A stretch of DNA of 64,000 nt from Glycomyces xiaoerkulensis (GCF_002798405.1 NZ_PGGV01000028.1:1-64000), one strand, 5' to 3'. Numbered from the stretch's first letter, positions 17,947 through 28,459 are shown. A program made the numbers and translations. Notes: a model not told the origin generated them from the sequence alone.

Positions 17947-19607
17947 TTGTCGGCCTCGCTCGCGATCTTGTGGAGCTTGTGGAGGGCGTCCGAGCCGCCG
18001 CGCCCGAAGTGGTCGTGGAGCTCGGCGTAGACGGCGTACAGCTCATCGTAGGCGTCGGCGCGGGCCTGGTCGGGTTCGTAGGCGTGCCGCTCGACCTTGC
18101 CCATGGCCTCGGCGGCGGTCCGGATGTCCGGGTAGGCGCCGGCGGCGACGGCCGCGTGGATGGCCGAGCCGAGCGCCGGGCCCTGTTCGGAGGTGAGGAC
18201 GGTGATCGGCAGGCGCAGCACGTCGGAGTAGGTCTGCATCAGCCACTTGTTCTTGAGCAGACCGCCGGCGGCCACGAACTCCTCGATCGGCACGCCCGAG
18301 GAGGTGAGCGTCTCGACGATCATGCGGGTGCCGAACGCGGTCGATTCGACCAGCGCCCGGTAGACCTCCTCGGGCTTGGTCGCCAGCGTCAGGCCGACGA
18401 TGACGCCCGACAGGTCGTGGTCGACCAGGACCGAGCGGTTCCCCGAATGCCAGTCGAGCGCGACCAGGCCGTGCTCGCCGACCTCCTGGCGCGCGGCCAG
18501 CTCAGTGAGGAGCTCGTGGATCGAGATCCCTCGCTCGTCGGCCTCGGCCTGGTAGGAGGCGGGCACGCTGTTGCGGGTGAACCAGGCGAAGATGTCGCCC
18601 ACGCCGGACTGGCCGGCCTCGTAGCCCCACAGGCCCGGCACGATTCCGTCGCGGACCACCCCGCACATGCCGGAAGCTTCGGTGAGGTCCTCGCCGTTGA
18701 CGACGTGGCAGGTGCTGGTGCCCATGATCGCGACCATCTGGCCCGGGCCGACGGCCTTGGCGCTGGCGGCGGTGACGTGGGCGTCGACGTTGCCGACGGC
18801 CACGGCGGTGCCCTGGTTCAGGCCCGTCCAGCCTGCGGCCTCGGCGCTCACGCCGCCCGCGCGGTCGCCCAGGGGCGACAGGGGGTGCTCGAGCTTGTCG
18901 TTGAAGTCGGTGAAGTCGGGGTTGAGCGCGGCCAGGAAGTCGCGGTCCGGGCGCTTGCCGTCCTGGTAGATGCCCTTGTATCCGGCGGTGCAGATGTTGC
19001 GGTTCTCTTCGCCGCACAACTGCCAGATGATCCAGTCGGCGGCCTCGATCCAGCGCTCGGTGCGCCGGTAGATTTCGGGATCCTCCTCCAGGAGCTGGAG
19101 GCCCTTGGCGAACTCCCACTCGCTGGAGATCTTGCCGCCGTAGCGGGGCAGCCAGTCCTCTCCGCGCTCGGCGGCGACGGCGTTGATGCGGTCGGCGTGC
19201 GGCTGGGCGGCGTGGTGTTTCCACAGCTTGGGCCAGGCGTGCGGGCGGTCGCGGTACTCCTCGAGCTCGCACAGCGGCGTGCCGTCGGCGAGGGTGGGGA
19301 GGATGGTGCAGGCGGTGAAGTCGGTCGCGATCCCGACGACCTGGTCGGCGCTCACTCCGGCCGCGGAGAGGGCCTTGGGGACGGCCTGGCGGAGCACGTC
19401 GCGCCAGTCGTCGGGTGACTGGAGCGCCCAGTTCCGGGGCAGTCCGACATCGGTTCCGGGGAGCTGCTCTTCGATGCTGCCGTGCCGGTAGACGTGCTCG
19501 GCGCTGGCGAGTTCGCGGCCGTCGTCGACGGCGGCCACCACTACTCGCCCCGAGAGCGTTCCGAAGTCGATCCCGATAGCAACGGCATCCTTGTCGCTGC
19601 CGCTCAT
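17943..19607 (-). CDS. araB: L-ribulokinase
   Basis: 554 residues, FGGY-kinase family. It phosphorylates L-ribulose. The N-terminal phosphate motif GIDFGTLSGRVVV and the central MGTSTCHVVNG and C-terminal AAGGLLKNKWLMQTYSDVL segments are diagnostic for AraB rather than other FGGY kinases. The start at 19607 is chosen over an in-frame ATG 24 bases upstream because AAGGAGG lies 4–10 bases in front. First gene of araBDA; no arabinose transporter or AraR gene is in the window. Confidence 0.96.
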   Translation of the reverse strand: MSGSDKDAVAIGIDFGTLSGRVVVAAVDDGRELASAEHVYRHGSIEEQLPGTDVGLPRNWALQSPDDWRDVLRQAVPKALSAAGVSADQVVGIATDFTACTILPTLADGTPLCELEEYRDRPHAWPKLWKHHAAQPHADRINAVAAERGEDWLPRYGGKISSEWEFAKGLQLLEEDPEIYRRTERWIEAADWIIWQLCGEENRNICTAGYKGIYQDGKRPDRDFLAALNPDFTDFNDKLEHPLSPLGDRAGGVSAEAAGWTGLNQGTAVAVGNVDAHVTAASAKAVGPGQMVAIMGTSTCHVVNGEDLTEASGMCGVVRDGIVPGLWGYEAGQSGVGDIFAWFTRNSVPASYQAEADERGISIHELLTELAARQEVGEHGLVALDWHSGNRSVLVDHDLSGVIVGLTLATKPEEVYRALVESTAFGTRMIVETLTSSGVPIEEFVAAGGLLKNKWLMQTYSDVLRLPITVLTSEQGPALGSAIHAAVAAGAYPDIRTAAEAMGKVERHAYEPDQARADAYDELYAVYAELHDHFGRGGSDALHKLHKIASEADK

Positions 19608-19628
19608 GAGGCCTCCTTGGGGGTGGTC

Positions 19629-19657
19629 CAATTATTCAAAGTGACCGCTAACACCAA
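19629..19657 (-). promoter_or_regulatory. araBDA promoter with LacI-type operator
   Basis: Minus strand: TTGGTG (19657–19652), 17-base spacer, TAATTG (19634–19629). The spacer and -35 edge carry TGTTAGCGGTCACT (19653–19640), an imperfect dyad with the central CG step of LacI-family operators such as actinobacterial AraR sites. A repressor bound there would block RNA polymerase. Its regulator is not in the window. Confidence 0.5.
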
Positions 19658-19768
19658 GAGATGGGGCGTACAGCGGCCGCTACGCACTGGTGATTCCCCC
19701 ACAACCTAACTCATTTGATCGATACGTACCACCGCCGGTTCCCGGGCCGGCTCAGCCGCTGGGATCGG

Positions 19769-20824
19769 TCACGGCCGTCGGCCGACGCCGGTGGCCAGTT
19801 CGTGGGCGCGCCCGCCTTCGGTCTTCTCCCGAAGCGGCGGGGTCGGCAGGCCCGCCCCGCTGCGCAGGCCCTCGATGAACTCGCCGAGCGCCTCGTCGGC
19901 GCTGTGGTGCGGGACCCACCCGAGTTCGGAGCGGACGCGCGCGGTGTCCATGACCGGGAGGCGGTCGAGGACGTCGAGCAGCTCCGGCGGGGCCGGGACG
20001 AGCCGGGCCCGGTAGGCGGTGGCCAGTGCCGCCCGGGCGGCGGTGAACGGCATGGGGACCGGGCGGGCGCCGAGCATCGCGGCGATCGAGCGCATGTCCG
20101 TGTCCGATTCGCCGGCGACGTTGAACGCCCCCGCGGCCGTGCCGAACAGGGCCGAGCGGAACGCCTCGGCCAGGTCGTCGGCGTGGACGGCCTGGATCCG
20201 GATGCCGTCCACGACCGGCATCGCCGGAACCGCCCGGGGCGTGGCCAGGCGACCGGGCAGGAAGGGCCCGGCGAACAGCCTCCGCTGCTCGGCGGCGGCC
20301 TTGCGTTTGAACACGAACCCGGGCCGGAACCGGACGGTCCGGACCTCGGGGTGGCGGGCCTCGAACAGGTCGAGCAGCCGCTCGACGTAGGCCTTCTCCC
20401 GGGAGTAGGCGGCGCCGGGCCAGCCGTCGGTGGGCCAGGACTCGTCGACCGGGCGGTGGTCGGCCCGGGGCGAGTAGGAGGCGATCGAGGAGCTGTAGAT
20501 CAGCGACTTCACCTCGGCGCGCGCGGCCGCCTCGAACACGCGCTTGCTGCCGATGGCGTTGGCCCGCCAAGTGACGGCCGGGTCCCGCGCCGGCTGGAGC
20601 AGCCAGCCCAGGTGGACCACGGCGTCGCGGTCGGAGAAGAGCGGGTCGAGATCGTCCTCGGCCAGGTCGGCGGCGACCCACTCGGTGCCGGGCACCGACC
20701 ACTCGGGGCGCCGTCTGGCGATGCCGCGGACCGAGGCGACGCGATCGTCGCCTGCCAGGGCCCTGATGAGGCTGGTGCCGATATTGCCCGTAGCGCCGGT
20801 CACGGCGATGCGCATGCCATCCAT
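19769..20824 (-). CDS. NAD-dependent epimerase/dehydratase (extended SDR)
   Basis: 351 residues. The N-terminal Rossmann motif VTGATGNIGTSL and the catalytic YSREK (YxxxK) with an upstream YSSSIASYS serine region are those of extended SDRs. Substrate unknown. In-frame ATGs lie at 20824 and 20815; neither has a strong ribosome site. A GAAT-N16-GGGTAT promoter precedes it, only 30 bases from the DUF2267 stop, so it may be read from both its own stress promoter and that gene. Confidence 0.85.
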   Translation of the reverse strand: MDGMRIAVTGATGNIGTSLIRALAGDDRVASVRGIARRRPEWSVPGTEWVAADLAEDDLDPLFSDRDAVVHLGWLLQPARDPAVTWRANAIGSKRVFEAAARAEVKSLIYSSSIASYSPRADHRPVDESWPTDGWPGAAYSREKAYVERLLDLFEARHPEVRTVRFRPGFVFKRKAAAEQRRLFAGPFLPGRLATPRAVPAMPVVDGIRIQAVHADDLAEAFRSALFGTAAGAFNVAGESDTDMRSIAAMLGARPVPMPFTAARAALATAYRARLVPAPPELLDVLDRLPVMDTARVRSELGWVPHHSADEALGEFIEGLRSGAGLPTPPLREKTEGGRAHELATGVGRRP

Positions 20825-20834
20825 GAGGCCCCGT

Positions 20835-20860
20835 ATACCCTCGACCGACGCGGACTATTC
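20835..20860 (-). promoter_or_regulatory. Sigma-B/F-type promoter of the epimerase gene
   Basis: Minus strand: GAAT (20860–20857), 16-base spacer, GGGTAT (20840–20835). The -10 element is perfect and the -35 only fits the loose GNNT form, so confidence is moderate. Its -35 lies inside the end of the DUF2267 gene. Confidence 0.45.
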
Positions 20861-21331
20861 GGGGTGCTGCGCGGACCGGTCACCGGACGGGTTCCGCCGC
20901 CGGCCCGTCGACGCTTCCTCGGTGGGCATCCGGCCGGCGCTGCCGGCCTCCACCAGCGGCCGGAGGTCGTCGGGCAGGGCGTCGTGGACCTTCGCCATCG
21001 CCCCGCCGGTGGTGGCCTGTTCGACCAGTTCGAGCACCACGCGGCAGTGGTAGAGGGCCGCCGACTCGTCGGCGTGCTCGCGGTCGGCCACCCGGTGGAC
21101 GAACTCGCCGAACCCGAAATGCTGCCCGGTGCCCGCATGGTCCGGTTTCATCGAGCGGCGCAGATGCTCGCCGATCTCGATCGGCAACTGCGAGGCCAGC
21201 TTGCTCGCGAGCTGATCGGGAATGCGCTCGCCCAGCGTCTCCAGGGTGGCGCGGGTGGCGCCTTCGGCGGCTCCGCGGCTCGGCAGGTGGGCGCGATCCT
21301 GAACCAGGCCGATGAACTGATCGTGCTTCAT
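20855..21331 (-). CDS. DUF2267 family protein
   Basis: 158 residues. The MKHDQFIGLVQDRAHL opening, the RATLETLGERI segment and the paired Leu/Arg-rich helices are typical of DUF2267; no enzymatic motif is visible. The last about 25 residues are polar and disordered. The start at 21331 is supported by GGGGGAG. A GTGT-N15-GGGTAC promoter lies 28 bases further upstream. DUF2267 genes often belong to stress regulons; function unknown. Confidence 0.85.
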   Translation of the reverse strand: MKHDQFIGLVQDRAHLPSRGAAEGATRATLETLGERIPDQLASKLASQLPIEIGEHLRRSMKPDHAGTGQHFGFGEFVHRVADREHADESAALYHCRVVLELVEQATTGGAMAKVHDALPDDLRPLVEAGSAGRMPTEEASTGRRRNPSGDRSAQHPE

Positions 21332-21358
21332 GGCTCCCCCTTCATAGGCGGGCGGCGA

Positions 21359-21383
21359 GTACCCGGTTCGGGGTTGCCTACAC
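21359..21383 (-). promoter_or_regulatory. Sigma-B/F-type promoter of the DUF2267 gene
   Basis: Minus strand: GTGT (21383–21380), 15-base spacer, GGGTAC (21364–21359), about 28 bases upstream of the ATG. Confidence 0.65.
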
Positions 21384-21489
21384 ACGGTGGGGATCGTCCG
21401 CGGTCAGGTCCCCGGCCCGGGGAGACCATGCCGGGCTGAGACGCGGGCGGCCCGGCCGCCGCTCGGGCGGCCGGGCCGCGGCTCATCCG

Positions 21490-22002
21490 CTACCGGTGGT
21501 GCGAGCGGCGCCGGGCGCGGCGTTGCAGGTGCGGCCGCAGGCCCCCGACCGCCTCGCCCAGCTCGTGCCCGGCCGAGGCGAGGTGCTTGCGGGTGCCCTT
21601 GCCGTTGCCGTTCCGGTGGTTGCGCACCACGCGCCAGGTGCCCACCGCCGCGATCGCCGCGCCGACCCCGGCCATCGTGACCGTGAACGGGTGGCGCCGC
21701 GCCGGCGCGAACGGCCCCCTGGCCGCCCGGCGGCGGGCCCGGGCCTGCTCGTCGAGCCCGAACTTGTGGCGCAGCTCGGCCACGTCGTCGTGGATCCGCC
21801 CCCTGGTGTGCACCGCATCGCGGCGCAGCTCGTCGGTCGTCCTGTACCGGTCCGCCATCGCCGCGGCCTCGGCCCACCGCAGGCGGGCTTCGGCCCGTTC
21901 GGCCTCCTCGTCGGTGCCGGCGGGCATCCCCACGCCCGGCGGGGGCTCCGTCCCGGGTCCGGGAGGGACGGCCGCGCCCGGTGGTATCGTCCAACCGCTC
22001 AT
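21490..22002 (-). CDS. DUF3618-like membrane-anchored protein
   Basis: 170 residues. A Pro/Gly-rich N-terminus (about 1–30) is followed by an amphipathic helix with the DUF3618-like RRDAVHTRGRIHDDVAELRHKF pattern (about 55–80), one hydrophobic segment (PFTVTMAGVGAAIAAVGTW, about 105–125) and a very basic C-terminus. GGGGAGGA precedes the ATG at 22002, which overlaps the previous gene's stop by 4 bases. It pairs with the Holin-X-like gene, a common arrangement for these envelope proteins; function unknown. Confidence 0.8.
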   Translation of the reverse strand: MSGWTIPPGAAVPPGPGTEPPPGVGMPAGTDEEAERAEARLRWAEAAAMADRYRTTDELRRDAVHTRGRIHDDVAELRHKFGLDEQARARRRAARGPFAPARRHPFTVTMAGVGAAIAAVGTWRVVRNHRNGNGKGTRKHLASAGHELGEAVGGLRPHLQRRARRRSHHR

Positions 22003-22466
22003 GGTTCCATCCTCCCCTCCATGGCCCGCACGTCGTCGCGGGCCCGCTCCAGGGTCTCGTCCGGTACCGGGGGCACCGCCCGGCGCACCTTCGGCCACGC
22101 GACGAGGGCGACGATCCCACCGAGCACCAGCAGCCCGGCGCCGCCGACCAGGGCGGCGAGCCAGGCCGGCCACACCATGGCCAGTGCGATGACGCCGGCG
22201 CCGGCCAGCGCCGCGCCCCCGTAGAAGGCCAGGGCGCCGGCGACCGCCAGCAGCGAACCGCCGACCGCGCCGCGCTTGGCCTTCTCGGCGACCTCGCGGG
22301 AGGCCAGGCGCGCCTCGACGCGGGCCAGGTGGGCGACCTGGTTGCTCAGATCTCCGACCAGGTGTCCGACCGAGTGATCGCGGTCGTCCCAGGCGCGCCG
22401 CCTGGTGGCCGTGTCGCCGTCGGCGCCGGTGAAGGTCATGCCCTCGGGGTCGCTTCGAACCTCCAT
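21999..22466 (-). CDS. Holin-X-like (phage holin family/DUF1469) membrane protein
   Basis: 155 residues. A charged N-terminal helix (VGHLVGDLSNQVAHLARVEARLASREV) precedes two hydrophobic hairpin segments (about residues 68–90 and 95–118) and a basic C-terminal helix, the layout of the putative actinobacterial Holin-X family. Despite the name these are chromosomal envelope proteins. AGGGGTGAGG precedes the start at 22466. It overlaps the DUF3618-like gene by ATGA and has its own possible stress promoter. Confidence 0.8.
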   Translation of the reverse strand: MEVRSDPEGMTFTGADGDTATRRRAWDDRDHSVGHLVGDLSNQVAHLARVEARLASREVAEKAKRGAVGGSLLAVAGALAFYGGAALAGAGVIALAMVWPAWLAALVGGAGLLVLGGIVALVAWPKVRRAVPPVPDETLERARDDVRAMEGRMEP

Positions 22467-22574
22467 GTCCTCACCCCTTCCGGCCGCGCTCGGGCGCGTT
22501 CGAACGCGGCCTCGTTCGTCTTTCGAGCGGCACTTGATGTGGTTGCTTCCGGCGTGGATCCCGGCGTGCGGTGG

Positions 22575-22599
22575 GTTCCCCCGGTGCGGGAGCGGAAAC
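22575..22599 (-). promoter_or_regulatory. Possible sigma-B/F-type promoter of the Holin-X-like gene
   Basis: Minus strand: GTTT (22599–22596), 15-base spacer, GGGAAC (22580–22575). The -35 and spacing are perfect; the -10 has A for T at the fourth position, so it is weaker than the others. It sits just after the katE stop. Confidence 0.4.
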
Positions 22600-22606
22600 C
22601 CGGCCG

Positions 22607-24715
<2,109 letters not shown>

Positions 24716-24760
24716 GTCGAACGCCTCCCGGTAACAGATCGGTCACAGCGGAACCGGCGG

Positions 24761-24785
24761 ATACCCGCAGGCCAGACGGCTAAAC
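24761..24785 (-). promoter_or_regulatory. Sigma-B/F-type promoter of katE
   Basis: Minus strand: GTTT (24785–24782), 15-base spacer, GGGTAT (24766–24761), about 46 bases before the ATG. This is a perfect match to the actinobacterial sigma-B/H/F consensus and the best example in the window. Confidence 0.8.
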
Positions 24786-24821
24786 GGGGCCCGTCCGCGG
24801 CCAGGGCCCGGGCCGCGGCGG

Positions 24822-24847
24822 GCATAGTGGCGCCTCGCGCGGGGTAG
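24822..24847 (+). promoter_or_regulatory. Weak candidate stress promoter of the first CBS gene
   Basis: GCAT (24822–24825), 16-base spacer, GGGTAG (24842–24847). It only fits the loose GNNT-N16-GGGTA form; a second GGGTAG at 24860 has no partner -35. Confidence 0.3.
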
Positions 24848-24893
24848 TCGACCCGCCAGGGGTAGGAATCCACACCACGAGGAGGGAACGGGC

Positions 24894-25319
24894 ATGGCCA
24901 CCGCACGCGAGATCATGCATACGAACGCGATCTGCATCCAGAGCCACGACACCGCCGCGAACGCCGCGCGGGCGATGGCCGAGAACGACGTCGGCGCGCT
25001 GCCGATCTGCGACGCCGAAGGCACGGTCACCGGCATGGTCACCGACCGGGACCTCGCGATCCAGGTCCTGGCCGCCGGATTCGACGCCGAGACCTACGAG
25101 ATCGGCGACCTGCCGCAGACTTCCACGCCGATCATCGCCGATCCGGACCGGGACGCCGACGAAATCCTGGCGACGATGGCCGGGCAGCAGATCCGGCGGG
25201 TCCCGGTGGTCGAGAACGGCAGAGTGATCGGCATGATCGCCCAGGCCGACGTAGCCCGGGAACTGCCCGAACCGGTCGTCGGCGAGACCGTCGGCGCCAT
25301 CTCCGAGCCCACGACCTGA
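24894..25319 (+). CDS. Tandem CBS-domain protein (first copy)
   Basis: 141 residues made almost entirely of two CBS motifs (about 8–60 and 75–130), with the typical GMVTDRDLAI and GMIAQADVAREL strand-helix ends. Such CBS pairs bind adenosine nucleotides and sense energy state or ionic stress; no output domain is present. GGAGGG precedes the ATG. It is closely similar to the CBS protein at 28024 and shares the intergenic region with katE. Confidence 0.9.
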   Translation: MATAREIMHTNAICIQSHDTAANAARAMAENDVGALPICDAEGTVTGMVTDRDLAIQVLAAGFDAETYEIGDLPQTSTPIIADPDRDADEILATMAGQQIRRVPVVENGRVIGMIAQADVARELPEPVVGETVGAISEPTT

Positions 25320-25335
25320 ATCCTGCGGGGGAGAC

Positions 25336-25388
25336 GGCCGCCGGCCCGGCGCGAACTCAAGGGGGGAGGCAGCGCCGGGCCGGCGGCC
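25336..25388. terminator. Bidirectional hairpin between CBS gene and DUF4383 gene
   Basis: Two perfect 17-base arms (25336–25352 and 25372–25388) around a 19-base loop lie between convergent genes. Stem strength and position indicate a shared terminator. Confidence 0.75.
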
Positions 25389-25421
25389 CATTCTCGTGAG
25401 CGGGCCGGGCTCGGTCCCCGA

Positions 25422-25910
25422 TCATTCGGGCCCGAGCAGGTGGACGCCGGAGCTGTGCGGGGTCGGGTGGCGCGGCATCGTCGCCAGCAGCACCAGCATG
25501 AGCACGCCCAGCCCCAGGTGCAGCAGGTCGTCGGCGAGGTTCACCGGCACGAAGTTCGCGGGGTGGTCGCCGGGCACGACCAGTCCGTACACGCCGAGCA
25601 GGAGATAGGCGAGGGCGCCGACCAGCAGGAACCAGACCGCACCGCGCAGGAACCAGGACAGGAACGCGCCGATCACGCCGATCCCGATGTGCACGATGTT
25701 GTGCAGGACCGAGACCTGGAACAGGCCCAGCAGCCTCGCCTCCGATTCCGGGCCGGCGAACTCCATCGCGTCGTAGTTCGCGGTGATTCCCGGCAGGAAG
25801 CCCAGGGCGCCGATCACTACGAACCCCAGCGCGACCGCGACCGCGGCGTCCTGGACGGGGGTCACCTCGCCTCGCATACCGCGTGAGGCGGCTCCGGAAG
25901 CCTTGGCCAT
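25422..25910 (-). CDS. DUF4383 family membrane protein
   Basis: 162 residues with four hydrophobic segments and the DUF4383 features: GITANYDAM after the first helix, then LFQVSVLHNIVHIGIGVIG and VNLADDLLHLGLGVLML, where conserved His residues line the helices. Function unknown. The start at 25910 has GGAGGAGGG. Its GTGT-N16-GGGTAT promoter is back to back with that of the divergent transketolase gene, so the two are probably induced together. Confidence 0.87.
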   Translation of the reverse strand: MAKASGAASRGMRGEVTPVQDAAVAVALGFVVIGALGFLPGITANYDAMEFAGPESEARLLGLFQVSVLHNIVHIGIGVIGAFLSWFLRGAVWFLLVGALAYLLLGVYGLVVPGDHPANFVPVNLADDLLHLGLGVLMLVLLATMPRHPTPHSSGVHLLGPE

Positions 25911-25965
25911 CGTCGATCCCTCCTCCGGGTGCGGGACTTGGCGCGCGAGCCGGTACGAATCCGGT

Positions 25966-25991
25966 ATACCCGCAGGAAGCGGGCCCGACAC
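25966..25991 (-). promoter_or_regulatory. Sigma-B/F-type promoter of the DUF4383 gene
   Basis: Minus strand: GTGT (25991–25988), 16-base spacer, GGGTAT (25971–25966). Its -35 is only 15 bases from the divergent tkt -35. Confidence 0.65.
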
Positions 25992-26006
25992 GTCGCCCGG
26001 GGACCG

Positions 26007-26031
26007 GTTTCACGCGCGGGGGCTCGGGTAG
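26007..26031 (+). promoter_or_regulatory. Sigma-B/F-type promoter of the transketolase gene
   Basis: GTTT (26007–26010), 15-base spacer, GGGTAG (26026–26031), about 50 bases before the ATG. Perfect -35 and spacing. Confidence 0.7.
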
Positions 26032-26081
26032 CCCCCGAGTCAGGGCCGCAAGGCCGCAACCCGCTTCCGGAGGAGACGGCC

Positions 26082-27926
26082 ATGACCACCATGGACACCC
26101 ACACCGTCGATCTCGCCGAACTCGCCCAGCAGCTCCGTACCGACGCCGTCCGCTGCTCGTCCCGAGCCGGCTCCGGTCACCCCACCTCCTCGATGTCCGC
26201 CGCGGACCTCATGGCGGTCCTGCTGGCCGGACACTTCAGGTACGACTTCGCCGAACCCAAGCTGCCCGGCAACGATCGGCTCATCTTCTCCAAGGGCCAT
26301 GCCTCGCCGCTGCTGTACGCGATGCTGCGCGCCGCCGGCGCGATCGACGAGACCGAACTGCTCACCTACCGGCGCCTCGGCAGCAGCCTCGAGGGCCACC
26401 CCACCCCGCGCCTGCCGTGGGTCGACGTCGCCACCGGCTCGCTCGGCCAGGGCCTGCCGATCGGGTCGGGCATGGCCCTCGCCGGGCGGCACCTCGCCCG
26501 AGTCCCCTACCGGGTGTGGGTCCTGTGCGGCGACGGCGAGATGGCCGAGGGCTCGATGTGGGAGGCGTTCGCCGCCGCCGGGTACGAAGGGCTGAACAAC
26601 CTCACCGCCATCATCGACGTCAACCGGCTCGGCCAGCGCGGCCCCACCCGCTTCGAGTGGGACACCGACGCCTACGCCCGGCAGATCCGCGCCTTCGGCT
26701 GGAACGTCGTCGACATCGACGGGCACGACACCGACCAGATCGACCGCGCCTACACCGCCGCCGAGGAGACGCCTGACCGGCCGACCGCTATCCTGGCGCG
26801 CACCAAGAAGGGCAGGGGCGTCGCCGCCGTCGAGGACCGCGAGGGCGCCCACGGCAAACCGCTGCCGGCCCCCGACGACGCGATCGCCGAACTCGGCGGA
26901 CCGCGCGACCTCCGCGTCCAGGTCGCCGAGCCCGATTTCCGCGAGCCCCGGCCCGGGCCGCCGGGCCGGGCGGTCGAACTGCCGCCGTTCGACATCGGCT
27001 CGAAGGTCGCCACCCGCGACGGCTTCGGCCGGGCGCTGGCGGCGGTCGGCGACGCCAGTCCCGATGTCGTGGTGCTCGACGGGGAGGTCGCCGACTCGAC
27101 CCGGGCCAAGCACTTCGCCGAGGCCCACCCCGACCGGTTCTTCGAGTGCTACATCGCCGAGCAGCAGATGATCGCGAACGCGGTCGGGATGCAGGCGCTC
27201 GGCTGGGTGCCCTACGCCGCGACGTTCGCGGCCTTCCTGACCCGCGCCCACGACTTCCTGCGGATGGCCGCGATCGGGGGCGCCGATCTGCGCCTCGCCG
27301 GCTCGCACGCGGGCGTGTCGATCGGCCGCGACGGGCCGAGCCAGATGGGCCTGGAGGACCTGGCGATGCTGCGGCCGATATGGCGCAGCGTGGTGCTCTA
27401 CCCGTGCGACGCCAACCAGTGCGCGCACCTGACCGCGACGATGGCCGACCTGCCGGGCATCAGCTACCTGCGCACCACCCGGTCCGAGACGCCGGTCATC
27501 TACCGTCCCGACGAGGTCTTCCCGGTGGGCGGCAGCCGGACCCTGGTGTCGTCCTCGCACGACCGGGTCACGATCGTGGCCGCCGGGGTCACCGTCTCCG
27601 AGGCGCTGGAGGCCTCCGAGCGGCTCGCCGACCTGGGCGTGCCGGCGCGCGTGATAGATGCTTACTCCATCAAGCCGGTCGACGCCTCGACGCTGCGGCA
27701 GGCCGCCGCCGAGACCGGCCGGGTGCTCACCGTCGAGGACCACTGGCCGGCCGGGGGCCTGGGCGACGCGGTGCTGGACGCGCTGGGCGGGCGGCTGCCG
27801 GAGGTGCGGTTCAACAAGCTGGCCGTCCGCGGCATGCCGGCCTCGGCGAGCCCGGCCGAGCAGCTCGCGGCCGCCGCGATCGACGCCGACGCGATCGTCA
27901 ACGCCGCCCAGAGGCTGGTGGCCTGA
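26082..27926 (+). CDS. Transketolase, short single-chain form
   Basis: 614 residues, shorter than the 660–700 of usual bacterial transketolases and closer to the animal/archaeal-like form. It transfers C2 units in the pentose phosphate pathway using thiamine diphosphate. The N-terminal domain has GHPTSSMSAADL, the ThDP/Mg motif GDGEMAEGSMWEA and the later N; the pyrimidine-binding domain has FECYIAEQQMIANAVGMQ with the catalytic Glu. The ATG at 26082 follows GGAGGAGA. A housekeeping transketolase is expected elsewhere; the stress promoter suggests this copy supplies pentose or NADPH flux under stress. Confidence 0.92.
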   Translation: MTTMDTHTVDLAELAQQLRTDAVRCSSRAGSGHPTSSMSAADLMAVLLAGHFRYDFAEPKLPGNDRLIFSKGHASPLLYAMLRAAGAIDETELLTYRRLGSSLEGHPTPRLPWVDVATGSLGQGLPIGSGMALAGRHLARVPYRVWVLCGDGEMAEGSMWEAFAAAGYEGLNNLTAIIDVNRLGQRGPTRFEWDTDAYARQIRAFGWNVVDIDGHDTDQIDRAYTAAEETPDRPTAILARTKKGRGVAAVEDREGAHGKPLPAPDDAIAELGGPRDLRVQVAEPDFREPRPGPPGRAVELPPFDIGSKVATRDGFGRALAAVGDASPDVVVLDGEVADSTRAKHFAEAHPDRFFECYIAEQQMIANAVGMQALGWVPYAATFAAFLTRAHDFLRMAAIGGADLRLAGSHAGVSIGRDGPSQMGLEDLAMLRPIWRSVVLYPCDANQCAHLTATMADLPGISYLRTTRSETPVIYRPDEVFPVGGSRTLVSSSHDRVTIVAAGVTVSEALEASERLADLGVPARVIDAYSIKPVDASTLRQAAAETGRVLTVEDHWPAGGLGDAVLDALGGRLPEVRFNKLAVRGMPASASPAEQLAAAAIDADAIVNAAQRLVA

Positions 27927-27927
27927 G

Positions 27928-27952
27928 GCTTAGAACCCCAGCGCAGGGGTAC
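27928..27952 (+). promoter_or_regulatory. Sigma-B/F-type promoter of the second CBS gene
   Basis: GCTT (27928–27931), 15-base spacer, GGGTAC (27947–27952), starting two bases after the transketolase stop codon. So this CBS gene has its own stress promoter as well as possible read-through. Confidence 0.65.
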
Positions 27953-28023
27953 CCGCCTGGCGCATTCGCAGTGGCCCGGCAGTCGGTGCCGGGGCCGGGG
28001 GGCTATGAGAGGAGCTGAGGCAC

Positions 28024-28443
28024 ATGGCGACCGCGAGAGAGCTGATGCATCCGGGCGTGACGTGCGTGCGCAGCGATGACACGGCCGCGAACGCGGCCCG
28101 GATGATGGCCGAGATGGACGTGGGCGTACTGCCGATCTGCGGGGTCGAGGACGACAAGATCAAGGGCATGGTCACCGACCGCGACCTGGTGGTCAGCGTG
28201 ATGGCCGCCGGCAAGGACCCCGAGCAGTACACGGTCGACCGGCTGCCGCAGGGGCACCTGATCCTGGCCCAGGCGGGCGACGAGGCCGACGGCATCCTGG
28301 CGAAGATGCGGGAGCACCAGGTGCATCGGGTGCCGGTCATCGACGAGGGCCGGCTGGTCGGGATCATCGCGCTGGCCGATGTGGCCCGCAAGTTGCCCGA
28401 GGACCGGGTCGGCGAGGTGGTGGAGTCGATCTCCCAGCCGTGA
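28024..28443 (+). CDS. Tandem CBS-domain protein (second copy)
   Basis: 139 residues, two CBS motifs with GMVTDRDLVV and GIIALADVARKL ends, paralogous along its whole length to the protein at 24894 (both open MATARE.MH and share DTAANAAR). It probably binds adenine nucleotides as a dimer. It lies downstream of the short transketolase and before a bidirectional terminator. No output domain, so it likely acts through a partner protein. Confidence 0.9.
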   Translation: MATARELMHPGVTCVRSDDTAANAARMMAEMDVGVLPICGVEDDKIKGMVTDRDLVVSVMAAGKDPEQYTVDRLPQGHLILAQAGDEADGILAKMREHQVHRVPVIDEGRLVGIIALADVARKLPEDRVGEVVESISQP

Positions 28444-28459
28444 GCGCGAAGACGACGCC

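Noticed and set aside
21999..22466. Holin-X-like gene as a prophage remnant
   Set aside because: It lies in an ordinary chromosomal stress cluster with no other phage gene; this family is chromosomal in actinobacteria.
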